This document shows positions 1 through 11,832 of a stretch of DNA of 64,000 nucleotides, piece by piece. The translations under genes and the position numbers were made by a program. Source of the DNA: Beroe forskalii (lineage: Eukaryota > Ctenophora > Nuda > Beroida > Beroidae); the NCBI GenBank assembly GCA_011033025.1, contig WFMF01000069.1, positions 372,001 through 436,000 on the forward strand, written 5' to 3'. The notes beneath the pieces were generated by a model. The model worked only from the letters and a program-made list of their open reading frames with translations. It did no database searches and had not been told where the DNA came from. The stretch's first letter is position 1; every line of letters starts with the position of its first letter.

Positions 1-460
1 CTCTAGCATCAATTTGAGTACCTATGACCCACCTTCAACCGTCAAAAGTACATAGAATTACGAGTTATACGCGTAAGAAAATAGGTGGCTTTGGCGGCTA
101 TCTGGTGGCATCAGGGTGGCAATTCAGCACCAAAAACTTATCAATACTATCGATTCAATCCCCCTACAACACATTTAGATCGTCAAAGCTTGTTAACAAA
201 ACTTTGCACAAGAGATTCTCACCAGTAAATTGAGATCAAACACAATCGTGCAGTTCAACAGCCGCATCTATATTGAAATTTGAAGTAGAAATAAATTACT
301 ACGCGTTGTGAGGCGCAGTTGAAAAGCTTCATCAGGCGTTCGGTAAATAAAATTTTGGCACTCCCCTTGGATATGAGTTGACATATTAGAATTACCTTAA
401 CCTTATTGATCTTCAGACCTTTAAGTCAGCCGAATTTATCTCACTGACCCTATGCAAAAT
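1..460. other. AT-rich DNA without a recognised gene
   Basis: No start, splice or domain signal that I trust is visible. An open frame of 69 codons near the left edge has no recognisable motif and is probably chance. Confidence 0.5.
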
Positions 461-1160
461 GCATCCACATTTTCTCAGACCAAATTTCGCACATGGATGC
501 ATCCATTTTTGGGAAAAATAAAGCAATTTTCAGCCGAAAAACGACGCGGATTAACTTCTAGGATGTTCGGCACATTTGAGCCGATAGTAATCAATTTTAA
601 GCAATTTTAATTTTCGGCCTTTTTTCGCCCATATCGGCTTTCAGTGATGGCCAAATTTTCCAAAAACGGTCCTAGGACTCATGTATCATCTTTACAAACA
701 TATTCCGACCATTTGGAATCATTTTCAGTGCATTAAACACGCTAAAAAGCCATTTTCCCAAAATTGGGAAAATGCATCCACTTTTTCTCAGACCAAATTT
801 CGCACTTGGACACATCCATTTTTGGGAACAATAAAGCAATTTTCAGCCGAAAAACGACGCAGAATGACTTCTATGATGTTTATAAACATATTTGAGCCGA
901 TACAAATCAATTCCGAGCAATTTTAATTTTCGGCTTTTTTCGGCCTTCTTCGCCAATATCGGCTTTCAGTGATGGCCAAATTTTCCAAAAACGGTCCTAG
1001 GACTCGTGTATCATCTATAAAAACATATTCCAACCATTTGGAATCACTTTCAGTGCATTAAACATGCTAAAAAGCCATTTTCCCAAAATTAGGAAAATGC
1101 ATCCACTTTTTCTCAGACCAAATTTCGCACTTGGAAGACGACGCAGGATGACTTACCTAT
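461..1160. repeat. Tandem repeat, about 313-325 bp unit, two copies plus a fragment
   Basis: The phrase gcatccac followed by ttttctcagacc recurs at 461, 774 and 1099, and the text after it (ttttcagccgaaaaacgac, then an ATTTTCGG tract) repeats in the same order. The third copy is short: it skips most of the unit and ends near 1160. Copies differ by scattered substitutions, so the array is not recent. No coding content is seen. Confidence 0.85.
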
Positions 1161-1444
1161 AGGATTTAAGTTTCCAACCTTGAAAGACAGTTTATTAAAT
1201 CATGCACTGGGAGACAGTAATTACAGCTTCCCCGTCTATCTGGCCCTGATCATGTCATGACCCAAACCCTCACACTGTAAAGTTATTAGGCCATTTTCGC
1301 TAGGCTGGGAGTGGATTCGCGTCTTCCCAAGTCAAATTTTGCAGTTTTAAGGGAAAAAACGATTCAATTCTAGTTGGAAAGACACGGAGCTTTCCTTAGT
1401 TGTCTTTGAATAAATTTGAGTCGATAGAAATCAAATTGGGTAAA
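1161..1444. other. Unannotated spacer between two tandem arrays
   Basis: No gene or repeat was recognised here. The ATTTTCGG phrase near the right end links it loosely to the arrays on both sides. Confidence 0.4.
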
Positions 1445-2562
1445 TGTTAATTTTCGGTATTTTGACTCAATTTGCATCATAGAGCGGTTAAGTCTCCTTA
1501 ACTAATCAACCATTCTCTATTCAATCATATATTTCAATCAGTCTCGGTCACTTTCAAGAAATTGGTTAAATTTTCCCAACTTCATTGTACTCAATCGCTC
1601 GTATCGACCGTGTGCGGATTTTCCCAATTTGCATCCAATCCACAGAATCATCTTGTGACAGTCCGCGGCTGACAAATGTCCGCCATCGGAAGGGCCAAAT
1701 TGAAAGTTAATTGAGTGACTTAAACTATGAGAGACCCACCTCTTAATGTTTCATCTTTATTCAATCCATTCTATCTGTTGATCTTTGCTTTCAGAGCTTC
1801 ACTCTTTCAGTACTAAGTCACTGAAAGATATCAAAAATTAAGTAAAAATAATCATGGGTTGACGACGATAATCACATGATTTTCGAAAGCTTCTGAATAC
1901 AATTCTCTCGTATCAGTTATTTCGTTAAAACTTCAACCTCTTGAATGGGTTGTAAGTCAAAATGAGCTTAACGAGCAAGGGAAAGGAAATTGGGCTATTA
2001 TATGTTAATTTTCGGTATTTTGACTCAATTTGGCATCATAGAACGGTAAAGTCTCCTTAACTAATCAACCATTCTCTATTCAATCATATATTTCAATCAG
2101 TCTCGGTCACTTTCAAGAAATTGGTTAAATTTTCCCAACTTTATTGTACTCAATCGCTCATATTGACCGTGTGCGGATTTTCCCAATTTGCATCCAATCC
2201 ACAGAATCATCTTCTGACAGTCCGCGGCTGACAAATGTCCGCCATCGGAAGGGCCAAATTGAAAGTTAATTGAGTGACTTAAACTATGAGAGACCCACCT
2301 CTTAGTGTTTCATCTTTATTCAATCCATTCTATCTGTTGATCTTTGCTTTCAGAGCTTCACTCTTTCAGTACTAAGTCACTGAAAGATATCAAAAATTAA
2401 GTAAAATAATCATGGGTTGACGACGATAATCACATTATTTTCGAAAGCTTCTGAATACAATTCTCTCGTATCAGTTATTTCGTTAAAACTTCAACCTCTT
2501 GAATGGGTTGTAAGTCAAAATGAGCTTAATGAGCAAGGGAAAGGAAATTGGGTTATAATATG
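1445..2562. repeat. Tandem duplication, 558 bp unit, two copies
   Basis: Copy one starts at 1445 and copy two at 2003, both with tgttaattttcggtatttt. The copies stay collinear over the whole unit to the shared end gaaaggaaattggg. Differences are a few substitutions and single-base indels, so the duplication is fairly young. The sequence resembles no known gene. Confidence 0.9.
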
Positions 2563-2777
2563 GTTTTTATAGTGCCTTAGGATCGGTATCGCACCTCAAA
2601 CATAATAAAGGTTTTGGCAGAGATATGATGGGCACTTGGGCAGTGGGAATGATGATGAAAAAACCTGATATCATACTGTAGCTCTGAAGAGCAGAACAGT
2701 GTGCTGATATCCAGTGAGGGACAGGCTTGCGCACGCTATCAAGAACATCATCGGCCCTTTTGTTTACCAAGCTCTTA

Positions 2778-3937
2778 GGGATCGTTCACATATTACGTAA
2801 TCAGCCGAGGGGGGGAGGGGGTTTCCTAATGATTACGTTTGATTACGAGGGGGGGAGGGGGGGTTTGGCCAATGATTACGTAATCAAAATATCTAAATTT
2901 TCATGAAATTTTCAAGGATTTTTATGAAAATTTCACGAAGTTTCATGAAAATTTCAAGAATTTTCATGAAAATTTCAAGATTTTTTTATGAAAATTTAAA
3001 GGATATCCAAATTTTTATTACCAAAAATTAACCATTTGCAGAAAAATTGTCAAAATTCCATAATTATGATTATAACATGATCTACTCTAAGTCTAACTCA
3101 ATATGGTTCAGAATGTATAGTTCCTTTAGTGCTGCCCGTAGAGGACTTATAGGAGGGATGTACTCCATTCGTTAAACTCTTCCAAACCACTTCAGTGCCT
3201 CTTTGTATATAAGGTTTGCTGCTCTGTGCTTGACCAGAGGTTCGGAGGCCTTTCTTTCCCTGGAGCTCTAGAGTTGACGCCAGAGCAGGTTTTGGCGTAC
3301 AACCGCAGCTCCATTATGCAGGAATCAATCTTTTTGATGAAGGTGTAGGAAGCTGCAGTTGTCTGTGAAGTTGCCAGACTCTGATCTGGCACTTGGGGCT
3401 AGGGCTGATCTGGATCTTGAGTTCTGTCGGCTTTGGTGGCAGATGAGCAGGACACGGATACTGAACTTTGGTTCCATCGGTTTTGAAGGAGGTTGAGGTG
3501 GGACCAAGACGTTGACTTCTGGCTCTTTAGTGGAACTGGGGGCCTCAGGTGTAGAGGAGGATGATCTGTTGGAGGTAAAGGAGGATGATGAGCAGATGAG
3601 GATGCGTTGGAGGAAGAGAAAGAGGAGGAGGTGTCCATCTCATTGTCAGAGGAGTTGTTGTAGGCGAGATTTCCGTAGGAAAAACTAAATGAAGCTTTGA
3701 ATGTCAGCTTCAAGTCGATAATGTTGATGATTGAATTGAAACACACGATACTGTTCTAATTTTTGTCAGTTAATTTAGTTTTTTGGTGACGTCAAAAAAC
3801 TGAAGGAGGGGGGGTTGGGCCATGATTACGTAATATTTTCAGAAAAAGAGGGGGGGTTTGGCCATGATTACGTTTGATTACGGAGGGGGGGGGTAAAAAA
3901 TGCCCAAAAATTGATTACGTAATATGTGAACGATCCC
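2778..3937. mobile_element. TIR DNA transposon, TTA target duplication (PIF/Harbinger-like by duplication only)
   Basis: The element is 1160 bp long, flanked by TTA at 2775-2777 and 3938-3940. Its first 26 bases (gggatcgttcacatattacg...) are the exact reverse complement of its last 26. Inside each end lies a second inverted block: a G-run followed by the phrase tgattacgtttgattacg. A 3-bp TWA duplication is typical of the PIF/Harbinger superfamily, but no DDE transposase is visible, so the family is an inference from the duplication alone. AT-rich degenerate repeats of atgaaaatttca occupy 2890-3000. Confidence 0.8.
3192..3746 (-). pseudogene. Degraded coding remnant inside the TTA element
   Basis: This stretch is less AT-rich than its surroundings. 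It reads on the minus strand in two or three overlapping frames: a Ser-rich and Pro-rich piece (MDTSSSFSSSNASSS, then HHPPLPP) and a piece ending near 3192 (ASYTFIKKIDSCIMELRL). The open frame shifts several times, as expected for a decayed element gene. I do not recognise a transposase, nuclease or DNA-binding domain. It could be the last exon of the element's own gene or captured host sequence. Confidence 0.35.
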
Positions 3938-3940
3938 TTA

Positions 3941-6528
3941 TAAGAGTTCACTTTTCATCAAGAGGAACGGTTAAAAAGTCCGTTAAAACTTTTAAAGTAG
4001 CACCGGTTAAATTAAAAGTCAGATAATATAAGAAATTATTCTTGATATGACCGGATATGAGGCATTTCATCATCTTATTTTCCCTATAAAACCACGCGTC
4101 GATGAAAGTCCTATAAAAAGAAGTCACGGAATAGGAAGTGATAAAACAAATCAGGTCGACATGTCATTGTTTTATGATTTCAGAAATGAAGAATATCAGA
4201 ATTTTGATTAAATGTGATAAAGAATTGGAGTTTTTTGTCGAAATAGTCGGTTGTAATTTTGGTATTGGGGTCAATTAAAATAGCCAAATACGTATACCTT
4301 TAAATACCCACTGGTCTTGGGATATGCTTACATCTCATAGTAACAGAGAGTAATTTAAATCTTAGAATTAGGGATGCTTATTGGGAAATTCAAGAGTGAT
4401 TTTGTCAGGGCTTCTCACAAATTCCGCGTCTTTGAATTGTCATTTCCAACTGATTTTACATTTCCAATTTGGCAATTGAATAGTTCAATAATTTATATTT
4501 ACAGAAATTAGTTTAAGATGCAGTTGGAACAAACTACTTAAGTGATAGAAATTACGAGGCGCTCTAATTATGACGAATGGAATCATGATCGGTACTAATT
4601 ATGATCCAAAAATTTTCTTGAAAATTTTTTTGTCCAAGGGCCGGGCCGGTTAGAATGATTCAAAATGATTCGATTTTTTTGTCCATAGGGCCGGTTAAAG
4701 AAGGGTCGGCTAAAAAAAATACAAGAGCTAAATTAAGGCTAATAAGGTAAGTCGAGAGAACTTCCACGATCCTCATTTACACGATATAAATAATATGAAA
4801 AGATATATTATATTTATATCATACCAGTACTTTCGTATCAATTGTTTATTTTCGTTGTCAAGAGGCTATAATTGTAAATTTTCATACCTAGACCCTTTTA
4901 TTTGCTAGGGCACGGCTGCAGAAACAGATAATTTTGCAAATTTGAGGTATGCTAGGATATTTGCAGCTTCAAATGCCTGTTAGACCATGTTGGTCTCAAC
5001 TCTCAAAACTCCGCCCCAAGTATGCCTCATATATCTTATATTCCAATAGTCTAAATACCATGCTCAAACATCGAAAATGCCAATTTTTAAAGTGACTAAT
5101 TTATGATCTATAAAAATTATCATATATATATATTCACGCTGAGGTGCTCAGCGTGACAGCAAATCATAATGAATTTTAGGAGGGACCAAAAATTTCGATT
5201 GTACCGAAAAAAACTCAAAATATGTTAAAATATCTGGTGCAAAGCTCGTTTGAAATAATTAATTTTTATTCATGACTGAAAATGGCAATTTTATGATCAT
5301 TCAATTATTAATTTTTAAAGCACACGAATTCATATGTATTTTCTAAGCCTAAATTGTCATGAAACATTAAAAAATGATCTAGGACCAACTAAAACTTACT
5401 TGTCCCCCATGTTATATCGTCAAACATTTCTTAATCCAATAGATTTCAACTCTAAAATTGAGTTGGAATTGTCAATTCGTTTCTATAATCTTATACATTA
5501 TAAGTACAGTGAGTACCTATGTACAATAATATATTTTTCAAGTTCATACTCTTACCGGTTGAATTGTGAGGTATCTCAACGCTTCTTGTCTTTCGGTGGA
5601 GCACCTTTCAGATTTTCATGCCATATTGAAGTATTGTTCTCTTTGTTGATTTATCATGTGCACTCATTCAAGTCCACATTGCAGATCCAAACTGCCATGA
5701 TTCCTGTTCACATTGTAGTTGGTAAAATTTTTAGTCTCAAAGTATCATTAAGCATTCAAAATCAATCATATTTTCAAAAATTCTTAAGCGATCAGTGAAT
5801 GGGATTCAATCAATCAAAAACAGTAATAGGATTCCTTGAAATGAGATTATAGAAACAATTGCACAAAGCTGAGTGCAATAATTCAGTTCATAATAAATAA
5901 AAGTAAAAAATCTCCTCAGCACTAAAAATAGGGTAGTCAACAATTGATATATAAATTGGAGAAACATTTTATCCAATCAAGTAAATTATACTGAAAAAAT
6001 GTGAAGTTTCACTGGCGTCAAAACGAAAATACAATATAGCAATATGAGTAATTTTTGTCGAAGGATATTTTATGGTCCTATAACATAGACCTAGGGATTG
6101 TCAGGTGAACAGGATTAACCATCCAGTACTAGGTGCCATAATACAAGAGATTAACTTGCACCTTGTGTGATAATGAAACTGGAAGGTGTAATGTGTTAAG
6201 TGTTACCTAAGCAAAAGGTGCAAGAGCTTGTCTGATAAATTCAATTCAATTAAATTCAATTATATTTTTTTACAGCACAAAACTTGACATATATTTTTCT
6301 CTGGGTTATAATGAAGAATCTGGGAGGCACCTAGTCAAATTTAAAATCTGTTAATAGGGCCTCCCATCAAGGACTATAAGTATAAGGATAAATAATCATA
6401 TATATGCATGCAAAGACGGTGGCATAGTTACCAAACTATAATCATAGTTGAAAAAACCATCGCTGGGCATTCAGTGAATCAAGAAACCAGGGAAATCAAG
6501 AAAATAGTAAGTTTCATTTCATTTATAC
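3941..6528. other. Long AT-rich stretch without a supported gene
   Basis: It contains a perfect hairpin at 5135-5155 (9-bp stem CACGCTGAG, loop GTG). An open frame of 154 codons at 5334-5798 on the plus strand has no recognisable domain and AT-driven composition, and I judge it chance. No splice-bounded exon was convincing. Confidence 0.5.
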
Positions 6529-6671
6529 ACCACCAAAACCGTTGGACGGTTGGTCTAGTAACCCCCCGCTGGTTTGGATGTGATCAGCCCATTTTGTCTC
6601 TTTTCAGGTTCCGTTGTCACATCCAAACCCGCGTGGGGTTACTAGACCAACCGTCCAACGGTTTTGGTGGT
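6529..6671. mobile_element. 143-bp foldback MITE, copy 1
   Basis: The ends accaccaaaacc and ggttttggtggt are inverted repeats. The inverted arms continue inward for about 60 bases each (gttggacggttggtctagta and its complement), leaving only a short loop. The same element recurs at 7129-7271 in reverse orientation with the same length. The target duplication is not clear. It has no coding capacity, and the superfamily is unknown. Confidence 0.85.
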
Positions 6672-6689
6672 GATATCTTGACAGATGTA

Positions 6690-6830
6690 TGTTTGAACCC
6701 ATGTTACTTGCCCAAAGGCAGTTTGGACCCACGTAACTTGCCCTCACGTAGTCCGAACCCATGTTATAAGCCCACACGCAAGTCTAACCCACGTAACTCA
6801 CCCTGACGAAGTCCAAAACTACGTTATTCT
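6690..6830. repeat. About 30-bp tandem repeat, four diverged copies
   Basis: The phrase gaacccatgttacttgccc recurs with changes about every 30 bases (gacccacgtaacttgccc, aacccatgttataagccc, aacccacgtaactcaccc). Each is followed by a variant of acgtagtc. The array immediately follows the first MITE copy. Confidence 0.8.
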
Positions 6831-6860
6831 AACTTGGATTTACTAGAATTGATATATTTC

Positions 6861-7129
6861 TTAATTTCTACAAATCATCCATATGAACTCAGGTGCTGAA
6901 ATATAACAAACAGATCTAATTTCACGTGCATCAGTCGTATTTGAACTCATTTCGACGTCACCAAGTCGAAAATCCCGTGTAAATATCAATTTCTTCAAAT
7001 CCCCTAATTTCTACAAAACGGCCGTATGTACTCACGTGCTGAAATGTAGCAACCAGATCTAATTTCACGTGCAGTAGTCGTACTTAAACTCATTTCAACG
7101 TATTCAAGTCGAAAATCCCGTGTAAATAA
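6861..7129. repeat. Direct duplication, 143 bp apart, of a 126-bp segment
   Basis: 6861-6986 and 7004-7129 share taatttctacaaa, gtgctgaaat, cagatctaatttcacgtgca and gtcgaaaatcccgtgtaaat in the same order. Divergence is moderate. The second copy ends exactly where the second MITE begins. Confidence 0.8.
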
Positions 7130-7271
7130 CCACCAAAACCGTTGGACGGTTGGTCTAGTAACCCCCCGCGGGTTTGGATGTGACAACGGAACCTGAAAAG
7201 AGACAAAATGGGCTGATCACATCCAAACCAGCGGGGGGTTACTAGACCAACCGTCAAACGGTTTTGGTGGT
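7129..7271. mobile_element. 143-bp foldback MITE, copy 2, inverted
   Basis: This is the reverse complement of 6529-6671 apart from a few substitutions; the asymmetric centre (caacggaacctgaaaagaga) is reversed relative to copy 1. The two copies face each other across 457 bp. The following gatata run is a short simple repeat. Confidence 0.85.
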
Positions 7272-7400
7272 GATATAGATATAGATATACAGATATACAG
7301 ATATACATATCAATAGAGGATAAAAACAACGACAAGTATGTCCTTTTTATGATGTCATATCTCAAAAACTATAAAAGATACATGCTTTATCGACCCAGCA

Positions 7401-8050
7401 TTTGAAAGAAGAAAGATAGAACTTTCAAAAAATGGCGTCAAAAATTATCTGATGACAATGCAATGATGTCATAATGACGTCACAAAATCAAGAATTTCAA
7501 ATTTCCATTTTCCAAAAATAGGCGTTTTTCAACGCCATTTTTCGGTATGAAGCTTTCGAGATAGAGAAAAATGCATCACATAATGCAGAAAGGAAATTTG
7601 ATGTACTTTCTGAAAATGTGGTCAAAAAGTTTCGGGCTCCACAGAATAATGGAGATATTCGCGATTGTTTGGACCATTTTGACGTAAAAAATTGCAAAAA
7701 AATAGCCAAAACGGCAAGTTTAGTGGTGAAAAAACAGGGGCATCCCAGGACTCCATATCACTGTATGATGTCGGTCATAGTGTCCCATGAACTAATAAAT
7801 GGGTTTCAAGTTGAATCTCAAATATGATGACGTACTTATGACGTCATCAGTTGCACGCGGTAAGTCATTTTTTACACACAAATGCAGCTAATACAAGGTC
7901 GATATGTACGGTTCATCAAACTGGTGTTTGAAAGAAGGAAAGTAAAAACTCCAAAAAGTTCCCCCGAAAATAACTGATGAAATAGTGGTGACGTCATAGT
8001 GACGTCATGAAATCACGTTTTTCAAAATTTGACTTAGAATAGACGTTTTC
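7401..8050. repeat. Two diverged repeats about 525 bp apart with paired TGACGTCA-like sites
   Basis: tttgaaagaa followed by (g)aaag, an actgatgaca/aactgatgaa phrase and a double tgacgtca run occurs at 7401-7530 and again at 7926-8050. The shared order implies an old duplication. An open frame at 7618-7827 between them has no recognisable motif. Confidence 0.55.
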
Positions 8051-8141
8051 AACCCTATCTTTTGATCCTATTCCTACTATTTATTACGGTGATTCTTCGA
8101 ATTTTCACAATAGGATTGAACACTGAAAAAGAATGATATTT

Positions 8142-8415
8142 TTCCCAAAACCAAAAGGATTTGGTTGTGATGGTCCGCGGCGATGTTTAAGCGTTCTTTA
8201 TTGAAAATCCATGATATGAGAAAGAACGCGACGGTTAAAACTGCCGCAACGTCACTTTTTAGTTCTTTGAGCCATCAGGCGTCAGTGATGGGGTAAAATG
8301 CGACGTTGCGGCAGTTTTAACCGTCGCGTTCTTTCTCATATCATGGATTTTTCAATAAAGAACGCTTAAACATCGCCGCGGACCATCACAACCAAATCCT
8401 TTTTGGTTTTGGGAA
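8142..8415. mobile_element. Long foldback element with near-perfect 110-bp arms
   Basis: The left arm 8144-8253 (from cccaaaaccaaaaggattt to gccgcaacgtc) is nearly the exact reverse complement of the right arm 8302-8413. Only a 48-bp loop separates them. The arms differ by one or two inserted bases. A transcript would form a long double-stranded hairpin. No target duplication or coding sequence could be identified, so its mode of movement is unknown. Confidence 0.85.
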
Positions 8416-9230
8416 TAGAACAATATAAATGTTGTTGAACTTATTAAGTTCAAATTTTTTTGAAAAATAAGTCCTCATGAAATTAAGAATACATGTCATT
8501 AAGGTGCATTAAGGCCCTTTTTGAGACCTTATAGGGCTTAATTATATGTAAAATTAATTTCCTGTCATAAGGTATATCGGAGTATTTCTATATAATAGGG
8601 TCAGTCGGACCCTATAACAGTATAACCACGGGTAATATGCTCGTTTCCGACCCCAAAACTCCGAGTTATTGAGTTGTTCTAATTCTCGACCCTACAACCC
8701 ATATGATAGCTGCTCAGTAAAGAGTCAATCGAATTCGCATAATTTGAAACCGTGAATGAATGGATAAAACACGAAGATTGATTTCTTTTTCATTACAACT
8801 ATCAATTTGAAAAACATCAGCAACCTAGATTCCTGTCATTGACCGTGCGGCTGATGGAATTGAAATGTAACCGCTTAAAAATAAGAAGCGGTCAGTTCAC
8901 AGTAAATAATAAGTCGTGAATATTGACCCAAAAGTGTCTAATGACGCATAGCATAATTATGCTTATTGATCACATAACTTAGATTGCCCATCCCCTGCCC
9001 CCTACCTCGTGGTATATATACTTATCACGTGACCGTGTGGAGCCCCAATCTTATGCCCCGTCATTATCACCTGCTTGTGTGAATGGAGTCGATTTGGTAC
9101 TCAATTTCCACGATCATTCACTGTGATCATTTAAGAGGTCTGGTGGTGATTGGGGAACGTGGGCATTCGATTTCACTTTGATGTTTTCCCTTCCCCATTT
9201 TGTGTATTCAAAAGGCAATGTTGAGGGTTG
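8416..9230. other. AT-rich stretch without a recognised gene
   Basis: No gene, repeat array or element boundary was recognised. A tatata run and a gtggtatatatac phrase lie near 9011 but nothing follows that would make a gene. Confidence 0.4.
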
Positions 9231-9400
9231 GCTGTGGACAAATTCTGAAAGTGCCCGGGCACTTTTCAGAATTAACAGTACGGATAAAGGTAGCATACAC
9301 AAATTGTCCCACAATCCTTCAAAACACGTCCATTTCTACCCCTTTAATTTGCCTTTTTGTAAAAGAAAAACCCAATTGGAGAGGGAAAAAATAAATATGC
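9231..9400 (+). repeat. Dispersed repeat, shared with 43090-43265 (possible SINE or LINE 3' end)
   Basis: The blocks tgtggaca, gggcacttt(t/c)cagaa, ttacagta (written ttaacagta here) and gcctttttgtaaaa...ggagaggga occur in the same order in both places. Here the repeat runs into aaaaaataaata; the other copy ends in tandem taaaaatagaa units. An A-rich tail on one side fits a retroposon. No internal pol III box was recognised, so the class stays open. Confidence 0.55.
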
Positions 9401-10144
9401 TTTTTATACGGAATTTATCTTTCTATCACCTGCAAAATATCGCGGGATTTTGGCCGTCGTTTGGTAGATATCTACCACTTTTGGTAGATATCGATGAGCT
9501 GATCACAAATATATCACTTTTTTCAATTGGACAATGCCTTCCTTGTCCACGGCTTTTTTGTGACGTCATGTTACGTGTCAGTTCACGTGACCCGTCTGCT
9601 AGTACTTTGTGTGCATTGCGTTACGTGCACGTCATACCCCACAGATCGCGGTTGTGCGGGGAAGACGGGAAGTGACAATCTTAGGTCAAATGAAACTATT
9701 AAGGGCCGTATCTCCATTGATTTCATGATGCGCCAATGAAAATTGGAATATACTATCATGACCGATTGAAAACTTAGACAATGGCGAAAAAACCTGCTCC
9801 ACTTTTTCTACGCGGCAATTTATAAACATCGTTAGAGCGGTAAGCAATATCAAATTTATAACATGCCCATCGGCGATATATATTATTTAGTGCACACGTC
9901 ATTTTAACATGCTGTATTGTATTATTATATATCAATCTATAAATTGATACCTATAATGTTTTAATGTTATAAAACATTTTTAATATGATCTTGACGTAAT
10001 TGGAACAAGTAAAAGATAACATGGTTGTACCTGATCAAGCGAAGTGCGTCATTAATATTATAGTAAACTATAATTCTTCTCATCGAGATGAAGATGAAAA
10101 TGCTGCAATTAAAAACAACACCGGAAAACTCGTAAAAACTTATG
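9401..10144. other. Stretch without a supported gene
   Basis: An open frame at 9178-9675 crosses into it from the dispersed repeat, which argues against a real gene. It holds cacgtgac and tgacgtcatg sites at 9560-9590. Confidence 0.4.
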
Positions 10145-11045
10145 GTCATTGAATACCTAGAGCATTGGTTGACTGGAACACTGACTGGAGCACTGGTTGA
10201 CTGGAACACTGGCTGAACACTGGTTGAGTGGAACACTGGTTGAGTGGAACACTGGTTGAGTGAAGCACTGGTTGACTGGAGCACTGGTTGACTGGAGCAC
10301 TGGTTGACTGGAGTACTGGTTGACTGAGCACTGGTTATTTGGAGCACTGGTTGACTGGAACACTGGGTTGAATGGAACACTTGGTTGACTGGAGCACTGG
10401 TTGGCTGGAGCACTGGTTGACTGGGCACTGGTTGACTGGAACACTGATTGACTGACTTCAAGACACTGACTGGAACACTGGCTGACTGGAGTACTGGTTG
10501 GACTGGAACACTGGTTGAATGGGAGCACTGCTGACTGGAGCACTGGTTGACTGGAGCACTGGACTGACTGGTTACTTGGTTGACTGGAGCACTGGTTGAC
10601 TTGAGCACTGGTTGACTGGAGCACTGGGTTGTTCAATTGTAGCACTGGTTGACTGGAACACTGGTTGAATGGAACACTGGTTGACTGGAGCACTGGCTGG
10701 CTGGAGCACTGGTTGACTGGAGCACTAATTGACTGACACTGGTTGACTGGACTGATTGACTGTAGCACTGGTTGACTGGGAACACTAAGGACTGGAACAC
10801 TGGTTGAGTGGAACACTGGTTGAGTGGAACACTGGTTGAGTGGAGCACTGGTTGACTGGAACACTGGTTGACTGGAGCACTGGTTGAGTGGAACACTGGT
10901 TGAGTGGAACACTGGTTGAGTGGAACACTGGTTGAGTGGAGCACTGGTTGACTGGAGCACTGGTTGACTGGAGCACTGGCTGACTGTAACACTGAAGCTG
11001 AGTGGAACACTGGTTGAGTGGAACACTGGTTGAGTGGGGCACTGG
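10145..11045. repeat. 16-bp minisatellite
   Basis: The unit is tggagcactggttgac with common variants tggaacactggttgag. There are roughly 55 units, several with one-base indels. Sixteen is not a multiple of three, so three units encode 16 residues; because the unit lacks stops on the minus strand, all three minus frames stay open for long stretches (repeating QCSSQPVLQSTSAPVN). The longest is 336 codons. These are products of the repeat, not genes. Confidence 0.95.
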
Positions 11046-11800
11046 TTACCCCGGAACACTGGGTTTACCGGAGCCTTTTTTGGTGGAACACTGGTTTGGT
11101 GGAACACTTTTGAATGGAAAACCTTTGAGGAGCAATTTGGTTTCTTTAGAAATTTCGGGACTGGCACTGGTTATTTCGGAAAACTGGGTTAAATTCGGGG
11201 CATTTGGGTTTGGTTTGGGGCACTGGGTTTCTAGAACACTTTGGCCTGGTTTACTGGAAATGGGTTGATGGGCAACTATGGCCCCTGGCTTAATGGAGCA
11301 TTTTTGAACTTTGGGGCCCGGGTTGAAAGGACAATTTTGCGCCCCAATAACGTTTTTTGAAATTTCATGCGCCGGCCGGTTTTTTGGGTTTAATTTTAAT
11401 TTGGCCCCAAACAATATTTATTAATTCCCTACGTTTCCTTTATAATGATATTTATACCTTGTTTTTAAAATTTTGGCCTTCAAATGCTTTCAACCAAGTT
11501 TTTTAAATTTTTAAAATTCAACAATTTCAAACACCACATATAATGAAAAATTTTAGTTTTTAAAAAACCTTAAAAAACTAACCAAATTTTTTCCAAATTT
11601 CCCCTTTTCCCGAAACTTGGAAAAATAAACTACAAATTCCAAACTTCATTTTTTTACGAAATATTTTTTTTTAAAATAATTTTAAACCCCAAAATTTAAA
11701 AATTTTTTTTTCAAGTTTTTTTAAAAAATCCAAACCCTTAACCAAAATATGAAAAATTACCTTCATATTTTTATTTTTTTATAGTTTAAAGAAAGCCCCG
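11046..11800. other. Probable low-quality sequence block
   Basis: The minisatellite dissolves here into text in which bases are doubled or tripled (cactgggttta, ggggcccgggttg). It then becomes runs of A, T and C with almost no ordered sequence until about 11800, where normal complexity returns abruptly. This is how the tail of a poor read, or a poor consensus over a repeat, looks. It may hide a gap of unknown length. I saw no element that explains it. Confidence 0.6.
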
Positions 11801-11832
11801 ATTTAAAATCAATAGTCCCCTAACATTCTTAC

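Noticed and set aside
5334-5798. 154-codon frame in AT-rich DNA
   Set aside because: No domain, no splice or promoter signals, and composition equals the flanks.
9178-9675. 165-codon plus-strand frame
   Set aside because: It overlaps a dispersed repeat and shows no recognisable motif.
10157-11167. 336-codon minus-strand frame rich in Gln, Ser and Pro
   Set aside because: It follows the stop-free 16-bp repeat; all three minus frames are open in the same place, and it runs into the poor-quality block.
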